A DNA stretch of 64,000 bases from NCBI RefSeq assembly GCF_904842695.1, contig NZ_CAJGWQ010000005.1, positions 1-64,000 of the forward strand, given 5' to 3'. Shown one piece after another: positions 30,147 to 38,775 of this stretch. Each line of letters opens with the position of its first letter. Position 1 is the first letter of the stretch. This DNA is from Gulosibacter hominis. Lineage in GTDB: Bacteria; Actinomycetota; Actinomycetes; Actinomycetales; Microbacteriaceae. The notes below the pieces were generated by a model. The model worked only from the letters and a program-made list of their open reading frames with translations. It was not told the origin of the DNA and made no database searches. A program made the translations under genes and the position numbers.

Positions 30147-31047
30147 GCAGCTGTCACAGCCGCGGTCTCGTCCGCAGTCGCGTCGCCTTCGGCGGCGCGA
30201 GTCGGCGACCGCGTACGCGTTTGTGGCGCCGACCCTGTTTGGGGTGGCGGCGTTCATGCTGGTGCCGGTGCTGGTGCTGGTGGTGCTGTCGTTCAGCAGC
30301 TGGGATGTGCTTTCAGAACCGAAGCTTGTTGGTTTTGATAATTGGACCACCGCGTTTACCGACCCGGCGGTGTGGCGATCGCTGGGCGTGACGGCACTGT
30401 TCGTGCTACTGGTGGTGCCGGCGCAGATTGCGATCGGGCTGTGGCTTGCCACGCTGCTGGTGCGAGAACTACCGGGGTCGGCGTTTATTCGCACGGTGCT
30501 GGTGCTGCCGTGGGTGTGTGCGCCGGTGGTGCTCGGTATCGTGTGGCGCTGGATTTTTCAGTACGACGGTGTGGTCAACAACCTGTTCGATATTCATGTG
30601 CCGTGGCTGCAATCTGAGGCGACGGCGCTGCCGATCGTGGCATTTGTGCAGGCGTGGAGCCAGATCGGCTACGTGTCGCTGTTTTTTATGGCGGGGCTCG
30701 GGTCGATTCCCAACGAGGTGATTGAGGCGGCGCGCATCGATGGCGCGAATGCGCGGCAAATTTTTTGGCGCATCAAACTGCCGCTGCTGAAACCGACCAT
30801 GTTTTTTGTGCTGGTCACCGGCATGATCGCCGCGTTCCAGTCGTTTGATCTGGTGTATTCGCTCTCGCCCGATGGTGGGCCGGGCGGCACCACCGATCTG
30901 ATTGCGGCGCGGGTGTATTCGCAGGCGGTTCCGCAGTCGAATATTGGCCAGGCCGCGGTGCTGGCGATCATCCTGTTTGTGGCGCTGATCATCATCACGC
31001 TGATTCAAAACGCCTATTTTTCACGGAAGACGACCTATGAGCGTTAA
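30127..31047 (+). CDS. ABC transporter permease, sugar type (MalF-like)
   Basis: A 306-residue inner-membrane permease with about six helices, starting at the ATG 30127 inside the end of cca. It has the EAA loop EAARIDGANARQIFWRIKLPLL that docks onto the ATPase, and it matches the carbohydrate-uptake family (BPD_transp_1, UgpA/MalF type). The next gene is its partner permease and overlaps by 11 bp. The matching solute-binding protein may be the lipoprotein at 39825; no ATPase gene is nearby, so a shared MsiK/UgpC-type ATPase is likely. Confidence 0.92.
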   Translation: MSAAKPKQLSQPRSRPQSRRLRRRESATAYAFVAPTLFGVAAFMLVPVLVLVVLSFSSWDVLSEPKLVGFDNWTTAFTDPAVWRSLGVTALFVLLVVPAQIAIGLWLATLLVRELPGSAFIRTVLVLPWVCAPVVLGIVWRWIFQYDGVVNNLFDIHVPWLQSEATALPIVAFVQAWSQIGYVSLFFMAGLGSIPNEVIEAARIDGANARQIFWRIKLPLLKPTMFFVLVTGMIAAFQSFDLVYSLSPDGGPGGTTDLIAARVYSQAVPQSNIGQAAVLAIILFVALIIITLIQNAYFSRKTTYER

Positions 31048-31891
31048 GGGCACAAAACTGGCTCCGGGCACCCGCCGCAATCCGCTGTCGATCTTCGGCA
31101 CGTACGCGGTGCTGTTGACCGCGGCCGCGCTGACGCTGTTTCCGTTTGTGTTGGCGGTGTTGACCGCGTTCACCGATAAGCGCGAATTCAACCGGCAGGG
31201 CGTGGGGGTGCCGGATGCACCCACCTTCGCGAACTTTTTGGCGCTGGGTGATACCCGGGTTGATTTTGTGGCCGCGTTTTGGACCACGGTCGCGGTGGTG
31301 GTCGTGGTGGCTGCCGGGCAGCTGTTTTTTTCGGTGCTCGCGGCCTACGCGTTTGCGCGACTGCGTTTCCCCGGGCGTGAGCTGCTGTTTTGGGTGCTGC
31401 TGGCGACGCTGATGGTGCCGCAGGTGGTGACCGTCATCCCGCTATATTTCATGTTCGCGAGGGTGGAGCTCGTGGGCACGTTCGCGGGGCTGGTGCTGCC
31501 GTTTGTGTTCGCGTCGCCGTATGCGGTGTTTTTGTTGCGCGAGCAGTTTCGGCAGATTCCGCAGGAGCTGATAGATGCGATGCGTATTGATGGAGCGGGC
31601 ACGTGGAGCATCCTCGGCCGGCTGGTGGTGCCGCTATCGCGGCCGACGCTGGTGACGCTGCTGCTAATCACGGTGGTGACGCACTGGAACAACTTCATGT
31701 GGCCGCTAATGGTGGGCCGTAACCGCATCCACGTGTTGACCACGGCGGCGGCGTCGCTGCAGGGTCAGTATGAAAACAACACGACGCTGGTGATGGCGGC
31801 ATCGGTGGCGGCGATGCTGCCGCTGATCGTGATGTTTGTGATTTTCCAGCGGCAGATCGTGCGGTCGATTCGGATCACGAGCTTTCGGTAG
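31037..31891 (+). CDS. ABC transporter permease, sugar type (MalG-like)
   Basis: A 284-residue permease with six hydrophobic segments and the EAA-like loop DAMRIDGAGTWSILGRLVVPL. The C-terminal FQRQIVRSIRITSFR is typical of the second permease of sugar ABC importers. It forms a heterodimeric channel with the preceding gene, whose end it overlaps. The substrate cannot be read from sequence. Confidence 0.92.
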   Translation: MSVKGTKLAPGTRRNPLSIFGTYAVLLTAAALTLFPFVLAVLTAFTDKREFNRQGVGVPDAPTFANFLALGDTRVDFVAAFWTTVAVVVVVAAGQLFFSVLAAYAFARLRFPGRELLFWVLLATLMVPQVVTVIPLYFMFARVELVGTFAGLVLPFVFASPYAVFLLREQFRQIPQELIDAMRIDGAGTWSILGRLVVPLSRPTLVTLLLITVVTHWNNFMWPLMVGRNRIHVLTTAAASLQGQYENNTTLVMAASVAAMLPLIVMFVIFQRQIVRSIRITSFR

Positions 31892-32010
31892 CGATCTTGA
31901 TGCCGACGGAGATGGTCACCCCGGCTACACGGGTGCGGCTCCAGGTGATGAGGGTATGGCGTAGCTGTTGAAATCGCGGTTCACAGGGAGCGGTTCAGAT
32001 CTCGCCTGGT

Positions 32011-32214
32011 TTATTTGGAGCGTTTTGTTGCGCCATAAGCTGCCCCGAGGGCGGTTCCCATGCAGGTGTCGATGGGTAGCCATAAGCCAATATTGTGCGT
32101 GAGAACACCGACGAGTGTGCCGAGCAGCATTCCCGCGATCATTCCGTAGATCATGGCATCGCCAGTGCCGTCAGAGGGCTTTCGCGAATCGGTACCGGCA
32201 GTTTCATCATCCAT
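32011..32214 (-). CDS. Small glycine-rich membrane protein
   Basis: A 67-residue protein with a polar N-terminus (about 1-18), a GMIAGMLLGTLVGVL hydrophobic helix with Gly spacing, a second short hydrophobic segment with GTALGAAYGA, and a KRSK end. It resembles small bacterial membrane proteins of unknown role. It converges with the permease genes and is not linked to a known function. Confidence 0.6.
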   Translation of the reverse strand: MDDETAGTDSRKPSDGTGDAMIYGMIAGMLLGTLVGVLTHNIGLWLPIDTCMGTALGAAYGATKRSK

Positions 32215-32305
32215 GATTTCCAGTCTCGCATAGGGCCATCTTTGGGCGGGCTGTCTTCGAGCGCGGCCACTGGATGCCAGCGGACCCGGCGGCGATGCGG
32301 GCGGA

Positions 32306-32339
32306 AAATGATGGCGGGCAGTCGGTGACTGCCCGCCAT
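32306..32339 (-). terminator. Terminator of the LPXTG surface protein
   Basis: ATGGCGGGCAGT (32311-32322) pairs perfectly with ACTGCCCGCCAT (32328-32339) over a 5-nt loop, and leftward the sequence continues with a TTTTCC tract. It lies 13 bp after the stop codon. Confidence 0.75.
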
Positions 32340-32352
32340 TGTGGTTTGTGGA

Positions 32353-34824
32353 CTAGCCGTTCTGCCGTCGCACACGCACGAGCACGGTGCCCGCGGCAGC
32401 GAGACCTAGGCCGGCGAGCATTAGCGGAACGATGCCGTCGGCACCGGTTGCCGGCAGTGCCGGTGCGTCGCCCTGCGGGGCCTTGCCTGCCGAGCCACCC
32501 TGCTTGCCCTTGGGGGTTTCGCCAGGGGCGTTCTCTTCGGGAGCGTTGTCTTCGGGGTCGGTCGGTGCGTTGGCGTCATCGAGCGCTTCCTGCGCCTTGG
32601 CGACCGCCGCTTCAGCCTGCTTCACCTTGGCGAGCGCGTCTTCGTATGCCTGCGCGGGCGCGGTGAGGTCGTCGCGCACCGATTCTGCGGCAGCAAGTGC
32701 GTCTTGCGCTTCGGTCAATGCCTGCTGTGCCATCTCGACTGCCTGCACCGCCGCCGCGGTAACGCCCTCGGCTTCAGCGAGCGCCGTCTTGGCAGCGGCT
32801 ACGGCGGCGTCGGCCTCGTCAGCCTTCTGCTTGACGTCTTCGGCAGCCTGGCGCAGATTTTCAAGGTCGGGTGTGGCCTCGGCGAGCGCCTGCTCTGCGG
32901 CATCGAGCTCCGACTGTGCCTCATTCACCGTCTGGTCGGCGGCATCAGCTTCGCTCTGGGCTGCTGCCACAGCCTCGTCTGCCGCAGCCTTGGCGTTCTG
33001 GGCCTCGGTGAGTGCGTTCTGGGCTTCGTCACGCTGCGCGGCTGCGGCTTCGTCAGCTTGCTTCGCGGCTTCGGCGTTCTGGTTCTGCTTGTCGAGGTTC
33101 TGCTGCGCGGCAGTCAGGTCGTCCTGAGCTTTTTTGAGATCTGCCTCGGCGGCGTCGCAGGCTTCGGATGCTGCAGCCTTGGCATCCGCGAGGGCCTTTT
33201 CGGCGGCGACGACATCGGCTTCGGCCGCGGTCAGTTCCTGCTGTGCCTGGTCGACCTCTTTTTTGCCGTTCTCGAGGTACTGCTCGTACTCGGAGATCAG
33301 GGCGCGGTACTCCGCGGTGGTGTACGACGGAGCGCTGCTGTCGACGTACAAGAGGTCCCCGCCGTCAAACACTTGACCGTGGGCGATGCCATACTCAGTG
33401 CGCGTATTAACAACGGAAAAACCCGTCAGCTTCAAGCCGCTCATCATCAGCGTCTGATAGTGCCCGGTTCCCTTCTTAGGGCCTTTGGGATCCTGATTGT
33501 AACGGCTCTTTTCGGTGTAGTACCAGCCGTTGTAAGGGTCGGAGTACCCCCACGCGAGGTTTTCGATGCCGATTACATGGGCGCGGTGTTCGCGAACCAC
33601 GCTGGATGAGTTGGTTTGCAGCTGTGACCCCGCCATGAGCAGCGAGTTGATTTTGAGATCGCTGCGGCCGGTGAAGTTTTCATCGCCACGGCGCAGCTCA
33701 TTGCCGCGGTCGATGTGGGGGAGAGCTGCCTTGAGGTTTTTCAGAGTGGTGGCATCGCCATCTTTGTTGAGCTTGGTCTCGGCGAAAAAGTCACCGTGCT
33801 CATCCTTTGTGGTGCTGATGTCGACCTGCTTGCCCTGAGCGCTGGTGTACTTGCCGGTGGTCAGGAGGCTGTGGGCGCGCTTGGCGTCGGCGTCGTTCTT
33901 TTCGTCACCGAGCCACCGGAAAAACCCTGCGGTGCCCTGCTGCTCGTCGGAAACAATCTGCTGTGCGTTTTGCTTCGCCGTGTCGAGGGCGCCTTGTTTT
34001 TGCTGCTGCGAGGCGCGGGCTTCGTTGAGTTTTTTCTGCGCGGCCTGCACCTTGGGGTTGTTTTCAGCCTCGGCGCAGGCGGCATCGCGTTCGCTGGTTG
34101 CTACCGCGACGGCCTCGCGCGCCTTCTCTACGGCCTGCTGCGCCTCGTCGCGTTGCTGTTCGGCCTGTTCCTGTGCGGCTGCGGCTTTAGTGGCAGCATC
34201 GTTGGCGGCATCGAGTTTTTGCTGCGCGGTGTCAGCGGTTGCCGCGGCCGCCGCCGCGTCTTTCTTTGCGGCATCGAGCTTGTCTGCGGCGTTTTGTGCG
34301 GTTGATTTTGCCGCGTCGAGAGCTTCTTGTTTCTGCTTGACGTCTTCGGCGAGCTGAGCGATTTCTTCATCGCTGGCCGCATTGGCGACCGCATCGTCGT
34401 AGGCTTTTTGGGCTGCGTCGCGGTCGGCTGCTGCCTGCTCGGCCGCGGACTCTTTGTCGGCGAGGTCTTGCTGCGCGGCTTGCTGAGCAGCTTCTGCTTC
34501 GTCGCGCTTATTGTTGGCGTCTTCGAGGGCCGCGGTTGCGGCGTCGACGTTGGCCTGTGCCGCGTCGACATCAGCCTGAGCGGCGGCAAGTTTTGCCGGA
34601 GCCTCTGCATCCTCTGCAGCCAATGCTTCTTCTGCCTGCTTCAGGGCCTCTTTGGCCTGGGCGAGCTGTTCTTCGAGCCGCTCGATTTCAGATTGCTGCG
34701 TGCCTTCGGTGGGCGTGTTCGGGGCCGGTGCGGCAATTGCGAGGGTGCCGAATCCGCCGAGGGTCATCCAACCGATGAGTGCGCCGGAGGCTACGGTGGC
34801 GGCGAAGCGTTTGGAAATGGTCAC
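32353..34824 (-). CDS. LPXTG-anchored coiled-coil surface protein with SEC10/PgrA (CAP-like) domain
   Basis: Start chosen at GTG 34824, with a GGGAAC site upstream, giving 823 residues. Order: signal peptide (1 to about 32); a long Ala/Glu/Lys/Gln coiled coil (about 45-285); a globular middle of about 200 residues containing HRAHVIGIENLAWGYSD and KGTGHYQTLMM, the pattern of SEC10/PgrA surface-exclusion and CAP domains; a second long coiled coil (about 490-750); a Pro/Asn/Glu-rich spacer; and LPATG (790) with a hydrophobic helix and RVRRQNG tail. A sortase would link it to the cell wall. Adhesion, or exclusion of mating partners as in the enterococcal relatives, is possible. No sortase lies in the window. 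Confidence 0.85.
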   Translation of the reverse strand: MTISKRFAATVASGALIGWMTLGGFGTLAIAAPAPNTPTEGTQQSEIERLEEQLAQAKEALKQAEEALAAEDAEAPAKLAAAQADVDAAQANVDAATAALEDANNKRDEAEAAQQAAQQDLADKESAAEQAAADRDAAQKAYDDAVANAASDEEIAQLAEDVKQKQEALDAAKSTAQNAADKLDAAKKDAAAAAATADTAQQKLDAANDAATKAAAAQEQAEQQRDEAQQAVEKAREAVAVATSERDAACAEAENNPKVQAAQKKLNEARASQQQKQGALDTAKQNAQQIVSDEQQGTAGFFRWLGDEKNDADAKRAHSLLTTGKYTSAQGKQVDISTTKDEHGDFFAETKLNKDGDATTLKNLKAALPHIDRGNELRRGDENFTGRSDLKINSLLMAGSQLQTNSSSVVREHRAHVIGIENLAWGYSDPYNGWYYTEKSRYNQDPKGPKKGTGHYQTLMMSGLKLTGFSVVNTRTEYGIAHGQVFDGGDLLYVDSSAPSYTTAEYRALISEYEQYLENGKKEVDQAQQELTAAEADVVAAEKALADAKAAASEACDAAEADLKKAQDDLTAAQQNLDKQNQNAEAAKQADEAAAAQRDEAQNALTEAQNAKAAADEAVAAAQSEADAADQTVNEAQSELDAAEQALAEATPDLENLRQAAEDVKQKADEADAAVAAAKTALAEAEGVTAAAVQAVEMAQQALTEAQDALAAAESVRDDLTAPAQAYEDALAKVKQAEAAVAKAQEALDDANAPTDPEDNAPEENAPGETPKGKQGGSAGKAPQGDAPALPATGADGIVPLMLAGLGLAAAGTVLVRVRRQNG

Positions 34825-35246
34825 AGCTGTTCCCTTCGGAAATGTTTGCAACGTCAGCACGCTGCAGGGCAGATGTCGGGGTGTCACAAATGACGATCTT
34901 CTGAAAGCCGGAAATCAAGGCATTCTGAAGAACCACTTTTGAAATTATCAGATTTTTATAAATCTGAGTACTGGTATTTTACCGCGGGATGCGGCGGGTC
35001 GGGGCTGGGTCGGAGACCGGGCGGTGGTGCAGGGTCCCCTCCCGTCCAATATCCCGCTGATGACCGACAGTTTTTCACGAGCGGCATCGCACATCTGGTT
35101 CCGCGACAACATCAACGGCAATATCTTCTCGGACGGGTATCGAGTCTGACGCCGCACTTCCTCGCGAACTTCCCACAAGCTTCCCACTCAACTTCCCAAA
35201 GTGTTATGTTGAGTGGGAAGTTAAGTGGGAAGTTAGTGAGCATCCG
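34825..35246. other. Intergenic region between the surface protein and the AlbA_2 gene
   Basis: The part nearest the surface-protein gene (34925-34985) is AT-rich and probably holds its promoter. The part nearest 35246 contains the left 67-bp repeat. The rest shows no gene. Confidence 0.6.
35169..35235. repeat. Left copy of a 67-bp palindromic repeat flanking the AlbA_2 gene
   Basis: It contains five TTCCCAC-type boxes: three pointing one way and two the other. CTTCCCACTCAAC (35180-35192) pairs with GTTGAGTGGGAAG (35208-35220), and an outer AACTTCCCAC/GTGGGAAGTT pair encloses it. It ends 11 bp before the AlbA_2 start, a place suited to an operator. Confidence 0.85.
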
Positions 35247-36692
35247 ATGGACACCGAACGCTTAGAGTCAATCGTCCACACGCTGCGCCTGGTGGGAACA
35301 GATAGCCAACCGATTGAAGTCAAGAGCAATGTGGGCAAATCAATTCGCGAAACCCTCAGCGCATTCGCGAATGCCAACGGCGGCACCATCATCGTGGGGC
35401 TTGACGAGTCAAACGGCTTCTTGCCCGTGGATGGCTTCGATGCCGCAAAAGGTCAGGATGCGCTAGAAACTCGATGCGCCCAGACCACGCCCCCGGTGCG
35501 CCCACGTATCGACACGGTTTCCTTTGAAGACTCCTTAGTTGTTGTAGCGGAAGTCACTGAGATGACCTCCGAAGACAAGCCTTGCTACGTAACTGACCAG
35601 GGGAAATATGGCGGTAGCTATATCCGGGTTGGCGATGGTGACATCCGGCTTGCGCAATACGAGGTTGACCGGCTCGTTGAGGAGCGCTCCCAACCCAAAT
35701 GGGACGAGCAGTCGGTGGCAGAAGCACGACTTGAAGACCTGCATTCAGACACTCTGGATGCTTACCTGGCTGTGCAGCGCAAACGTCGTCCTAAAACTTT
35801 CAATGACGGCGCCGAAACAGCAATGAAGCGTCTGCGCATCCTTAAGGATGGACACCCAACTCTGGCGTCGTTGCTTGTCATGGGAGAGTATCCGCAGGAG
35901 TTTTTCCCGCGCCTCGCGGTGACATTTGCCAACTTCCCGGGTACGACGAAGGGATCGGTTACTGAGGGAATTCGACTTCTCGACAGCAAAACCCTCACCG
36001 GCACCATCCCGGAGCTCGTTGATGAAGGAATCGAAGTCGTCAAAAACAACATGCGCACTGCCACCCTCATCGGCGAAAAGTACCGCTCGGATTTGCCGGA
36101 CTATCCGCCTGTGGCAGTGCGCGAAGCGCTCGTGAATGCCCTCATGCACCGCGATTATTCACCGCACGCGCAGGGTAGCCAGGTGCAAATCAACATGTTC
36201 GTTGATCGCCTCGAAATCACCAGCCCGGGTGGGCTGTATGGCGGTGTCACTGTAAGAAACCTCGGCAAGCCCGGAGTGAGTTCAACCAGAAACCAGCGCC
36301 TGTCTTCGTTTCTCGAAGATGTGAAGTTTCACGCCGATGGGGGCGCAGAGGGTGTTGTGGCTGAGAACAGGGGCACGGGCATCGCAGTCATTCAACGTTC
36401 GCTCGCGGATGCGCTCATGCCGCCACCCGAGTACATCAACCGGCTAGACAGCTTCACCATAATTTTTCACCGGCGAAGAGTGGCAGAAAAAGAACGCTAT
36501 GCAAGTGCCTTTGACCAGGTGCTCACCGCGTTGAAAGCGCAGGCGTCTGCCTCGACAACTGAGCTCGTCAAGAGCACAAAGCTGAGCCGCACAGCTGTGC
36601 AAAAAGCGGTGAATGAACTTATAGCCGAGGGTGTCGCCGAGCGCACTGAGCCGCTGCGAAGCCCTCGGCAGCGCTATCGCATCAAACCCTAG
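35247..36692 (+). CDS. AlbA_2 (Schlafen-type) domain and ATP-binding transcriptional regulator-like protein
   Basis: A 481-residue protein. Residues about 15-125 form an AlbA_2/Schlafen-like domain (IEVKSNVGKSIRETLSAF, ANANGGTIIVGL). A central part around 285-375 has the C-terminal ATP-binding pattern of this family (REALVNALMHRDY, EITSPGGLYGGV, NRGTGI), and the end carries a winged helix (TELVKSTKLSRTAVQKAV) with a basic tail. Family members are annotated as putative regulators or RNA/DNA-binding proteins, often in defence islands. The 67-bp repeats on both sides could be its own binding sites. Precise function is unknown. Confidence 0.85.
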   Translation: MDTERLESIVHTLRLVGTDSQPIEVKSNVGKSIRETLSAFANANGGTIIVGLDESNGFLPVDGFDAAKGQDALETRCAQTTPPVRPRIDTVSFEDSLVVVAEVTEMTSEDKPCYVTDQGKYGGSYIRVGDGDIRLAQYEVDRLVEERSQPKWDEQSVAEARLEDLHSDTLDAYLAVQRKRRPKTFNDGAETAMKRLRILKDGHPTLASLLVMGEYPQEFFPRLAVTFANFPGTTKGSVTEGIRLLDSKTLTGTIPELVDEGIEVVKNNMRTATLIGEKYRSDLPDYPPVAVREALVNALMHRDYSPHAQGSQVQINMFVDRLEITSPGGLYGGVTVRNLGKPGVSSTRNQRLSSFLEDVKFHADGGAEGVVAENRGTGIAVIQRSLADALMPPPEYINRLDSFTIIFHRRRVAEKERYASAFDQVLTALKAQASASTTELVKSTKLSRTAVQKAVNELIAEGVAERTEPLRSPRQRYRIKP

Positions 36693-36724
36693 CCACTCAG
36701 CAGAACAATCCCAGCGCTGATGAG

Positions 36725-36791
36725 CTTCCCACGAGCTTCCCACTCAACTTCCCACAGTGTTATGTTGAGTGGGAAGTTAAGTGGGAAGTTA
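36725..36791. repeat. Right copy of the 67-bp palindromic repeat
   Basis: Same length and same internal boxes as the copy at 35169-35235, in the same orientation, with only about two base differences. The copies are 1556 bp apart and bracket only the AlbA_2 gene. Confidence 0.85.
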
Positions 36792-36816
36792 AAAAACCAC
36801 TGCCCGATAAAGTGTT

Positions 36817-37140
36817 GTGGAAGCCGCCGACTTCGTCACACAGATCGGGCAAGTAGCCAAACAATTCGACGACCTGATCGCGCGCAACGATCGTCTACGA
36901 CTAAGACGGCGCGAGGCTACCTCAATGTCGCCCACGCCAGCACCAGTCACTTTTTGCCTAGGGAGTCGAGATGCTTCCGAAGATCCAAGACGATTAAAAC
37001 CGGCTCGCGGCATACTGCTACTACCAGCAAGCGACCGCCGGACTGGAAATCGACCGGTTCATCCTCAGTCCTTACTTAAACGTTTCCAGCGGCAGGCGCG
37101 CTACCGCCACAGCTGCATTGCCTTCCTCGAGGGCATTTGT
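36817..37140 (+). pseudogene. Probable decayed gene fragments
   Basis: The first 28 codons after GTG 36817 give a normal-looking helical sequence (MEAADFVTQIGQ...FDDLIARNDRLR), then the frame degrades. A second frame near 37008-37080 regains protein-like sequence. I do not recognise the parent family. The fragments lie between the right 67-bp repeat and the exonuclease gene. Confidence 0.35.
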
Positions 37141-37141
37141 G

Positions 37142-38314
37142 TCACCGTAGATTTTGAAGTGCTGCAACCACCAGGGCACAGGCTTCAGCGTCAGAATCCG
37201 CTCGGTGGTGATTGAGCTTGAACTCTGGCACCAGAGCGCTTGTTACGGTGGGCAATTTGTAGTTTTCCAGGCCTGGGACAATTCGCTGCGCTGTCCGATA
37301 CGAGCAGAAGAAGATTTCGGGGAACGTCTGGGTGCCGAAGTAGGAATCCAGGTCACTCCATACCCCAGCATCGAATGGAGCGTTATGCGCGTATACGGGA
37401 AGACCGCCGTGGAATGCGGCAACCCAAGCAGCGATTTCCGGCCAAAGCGGAGCATTTGCAACGTCACGCGCTGAGATTCCATGCTTGGAGGTGAATTCAA
37501 ATTTGTCGAAGCCCGGTGGCGGCTTGATGTACGTGCAAGCTCTGTCGACAACTTGCCCGCTATCAATCCGCACGAGCGCGATCTGACAGGCTGAAACCCC
37601 TCCTCGCCTATTCGCGGTCTCAAAATCGACGGCCACGAAGGAGGGGCTGGAGAGAATTTCGTCCGGTGCCGCCCATGGTGTAACCCTGCGGGATCGAGCG
37701 TAGGCAGTCTCACCCGCAGCGGCCGACTTGCCAGTCGAAGATGCCAGAGAAGCTCCTTGCCGCTCAGCCTTCATGGCTTTCTCAAGCTCAACAAAGTGTT
37801 TCCACAGCGTGTGATAGTTGCCCGGGTCTTCTCCACGCTGCTTCGCGAGAAGCTCGTGTGCCTTCGCCAGGCGCTTCTGCAAGTTCAAACGGTAGTCGTC
37901 GCGGGGAGGAGTCAGCTCCAACCCCAGCCAGCGCTCAATCGTCTCGACCTCGCCAGAGTAGTCCTTCTGCTTGTGTTGAATGATCACAAGCTGTACGACG
38001 TAAAACTCCATGACGTTCGCCGGGTTCTGGAGTGCAGCAGCAATCATCGCTTCCATACACCCACGAGCGATCTCTCGCGCTCGCGGCAGGTCGTCAGATT
38101 TCTTAAGCGCTGTGACATCAGTCACCCAGTCGCAGATGTCGCGACCGTTGTACTGTGGCATGAACCTGCCATCTGGGTTCACGTTCGATGCGTAGTTTGA
38201 GGTGAGGAAATCGGACCTCGACGAAAAGGATGCTCCGACGGGCCGCTGCCCGCATCGCTTGGGAGCGCCCTGCTTCGATAAAAGCACATCACGAAGCCAA
38301 TTAAGCAGACCCAT
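37142..38314 (-). CDS. DnaQ-like 3'-5' exonuclease with N-terminal helical domain
   Basis: Start at ATG 38314 with GGGAGG upstream, 390 residues. The C-terminal 165 residues are a DEDDh exonuclease: Exo I FVAVDFETA with D230 and E232, Exo II AHNAPFD, Exo III HRADSDAEA with catalytic His and Asp. It resembles the epsilon proofreading family and degrades single strands or repairs ends. Residues 60-190 are mostly helical (tetratricopeptide-like spacing) and unusual for DnaQ proteins. It lies beside a methylase remnant, so a defence or repair role is possible. Confidence 0.82.
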   Translation of the reverse strand: MGLLNWLRDVLLSKQGAPKRCGQRPVGASFSSRSDFLTSNYASNVNPDGRFMPQYNGRDICDWVTDVTALKKSDDLPRAREIARGCMEAMIAAALQNPANVMEFYVVQLVIIQHKQKDYSGEVETIERWLGLELTPPRDDYRLNLQKRLAKAHELLAKQRGEDPGNYHTLWKHFVELEKAMKAERQGASLASSTGKSAAAGETAYARSRRVTPWAAPDEILSSPSFVAVDFETANRRGGVSACQIALVRIDSGQVVDRACTYIKPPPGFDKFEFTSKHGISARDVANAPLWPEIAAWVAAFHGGLPVYAHNAPFDAGVWSDLDSYFGTQTFPEIFFCSYRTAQRIVPGLENYKLPTVTSALVPEFKLNHHRADSDAEACALVVAALQNLR

Positions 38315-38386
38315 GCGTACGGTACCTCCCAGATGATAGTTGCCAAACTGAACCAATTACGCTGCCAAACCCAGATTGGAGTGTGT

Positions 38387-38692
38387 TTATATCCAGCGTG
38401 GCATGAAAGTTTCGAAAAACATCAGCGACGCGATCTTGACGTGGAAGCGGCGTAGCGCCTTGGCCTGGTTACCCGCGCTCTGCGCGGTGTTGCCCACAAT
38501 CGACTCAAGCTCGGCGGTGAGCTCGTGAAGAAAAAGCGGATCGATAACCTTGTGAATGTTCTCGGGCGAGGTGTAGTGCATCCCACCCGAGCGGCGAGTT
38601 TCAGGGTTCAGCGTCGACTCAAACACACCACCAAACACCGTCGGTGAAACCTCCGACCAGTCGGTGTCGTCAAGTAAGCGGCAGCCACCGCC
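38387..38692 (-). pseudogene. Truncated MmeI/type IIG N6-adenine DNA methyltransferase fragment
   Basis: The complement reads TDWSEVSPTVFGGVFES, TLNPETRRSGGMHYTSP, ENIHKVIDPLFLHEL, the segment before the SAM motif in MmeI-type restriction-modification enzymes. The expected motif DPACGSGNF is missing: after KIASLMFF the frame becomes ETFMPRWI and stops. Upstream, it ends at the arm of a large hairpin. It is therefore a remnant of roughly 95 codons with neither end of the parent gene. Confidence 0.75.
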
Positions 38693-38732
38693 GCCATGCG
38701 TGAGGCATGGCCAGGGCGGTGGCTGCCGCTTA
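38675..38732. repeat. Long perfect hairpin downstream of the SDR gene
   Basis: TAAGCGGCAGCCACCGCC (38675-38692) pairs with its exact complement at 38715-38732; inside, GCCATGC (38693-38699) pairs with GCATGGC (38705-38711). The whole stem is 25 bp with a 3-base bulge. It may terminate the SDR transcript, although the T tract is poor. Confidence 0.7.
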
Positions 38733-38775
38733 TGTTCAGCCCGTGCAGACGCTCAGCTGCACGTCGCGCATCCGC

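Larger units (their letters stand above)
36693..37141. other. Intergenic region with right repeat and coding remnants
   Basis: After the right 67-bp repeat, a short open frame (from GTG 36817) reads MEAADFVTQIGQ, plausible as a real N-terminus, then turns into Arg/Pro-rich sequence. A later piece in another frame around 37008-37080 reads YYQQATAGLEIDRF. Both look like fragments of decayed genes. Confidence 0.5.

Noticed and set aside
35169-36791. 67-bp repeats as a CRISPR array
   Set aside because: Only two copies separated by a whole gene, with no spacers and no cas genes.
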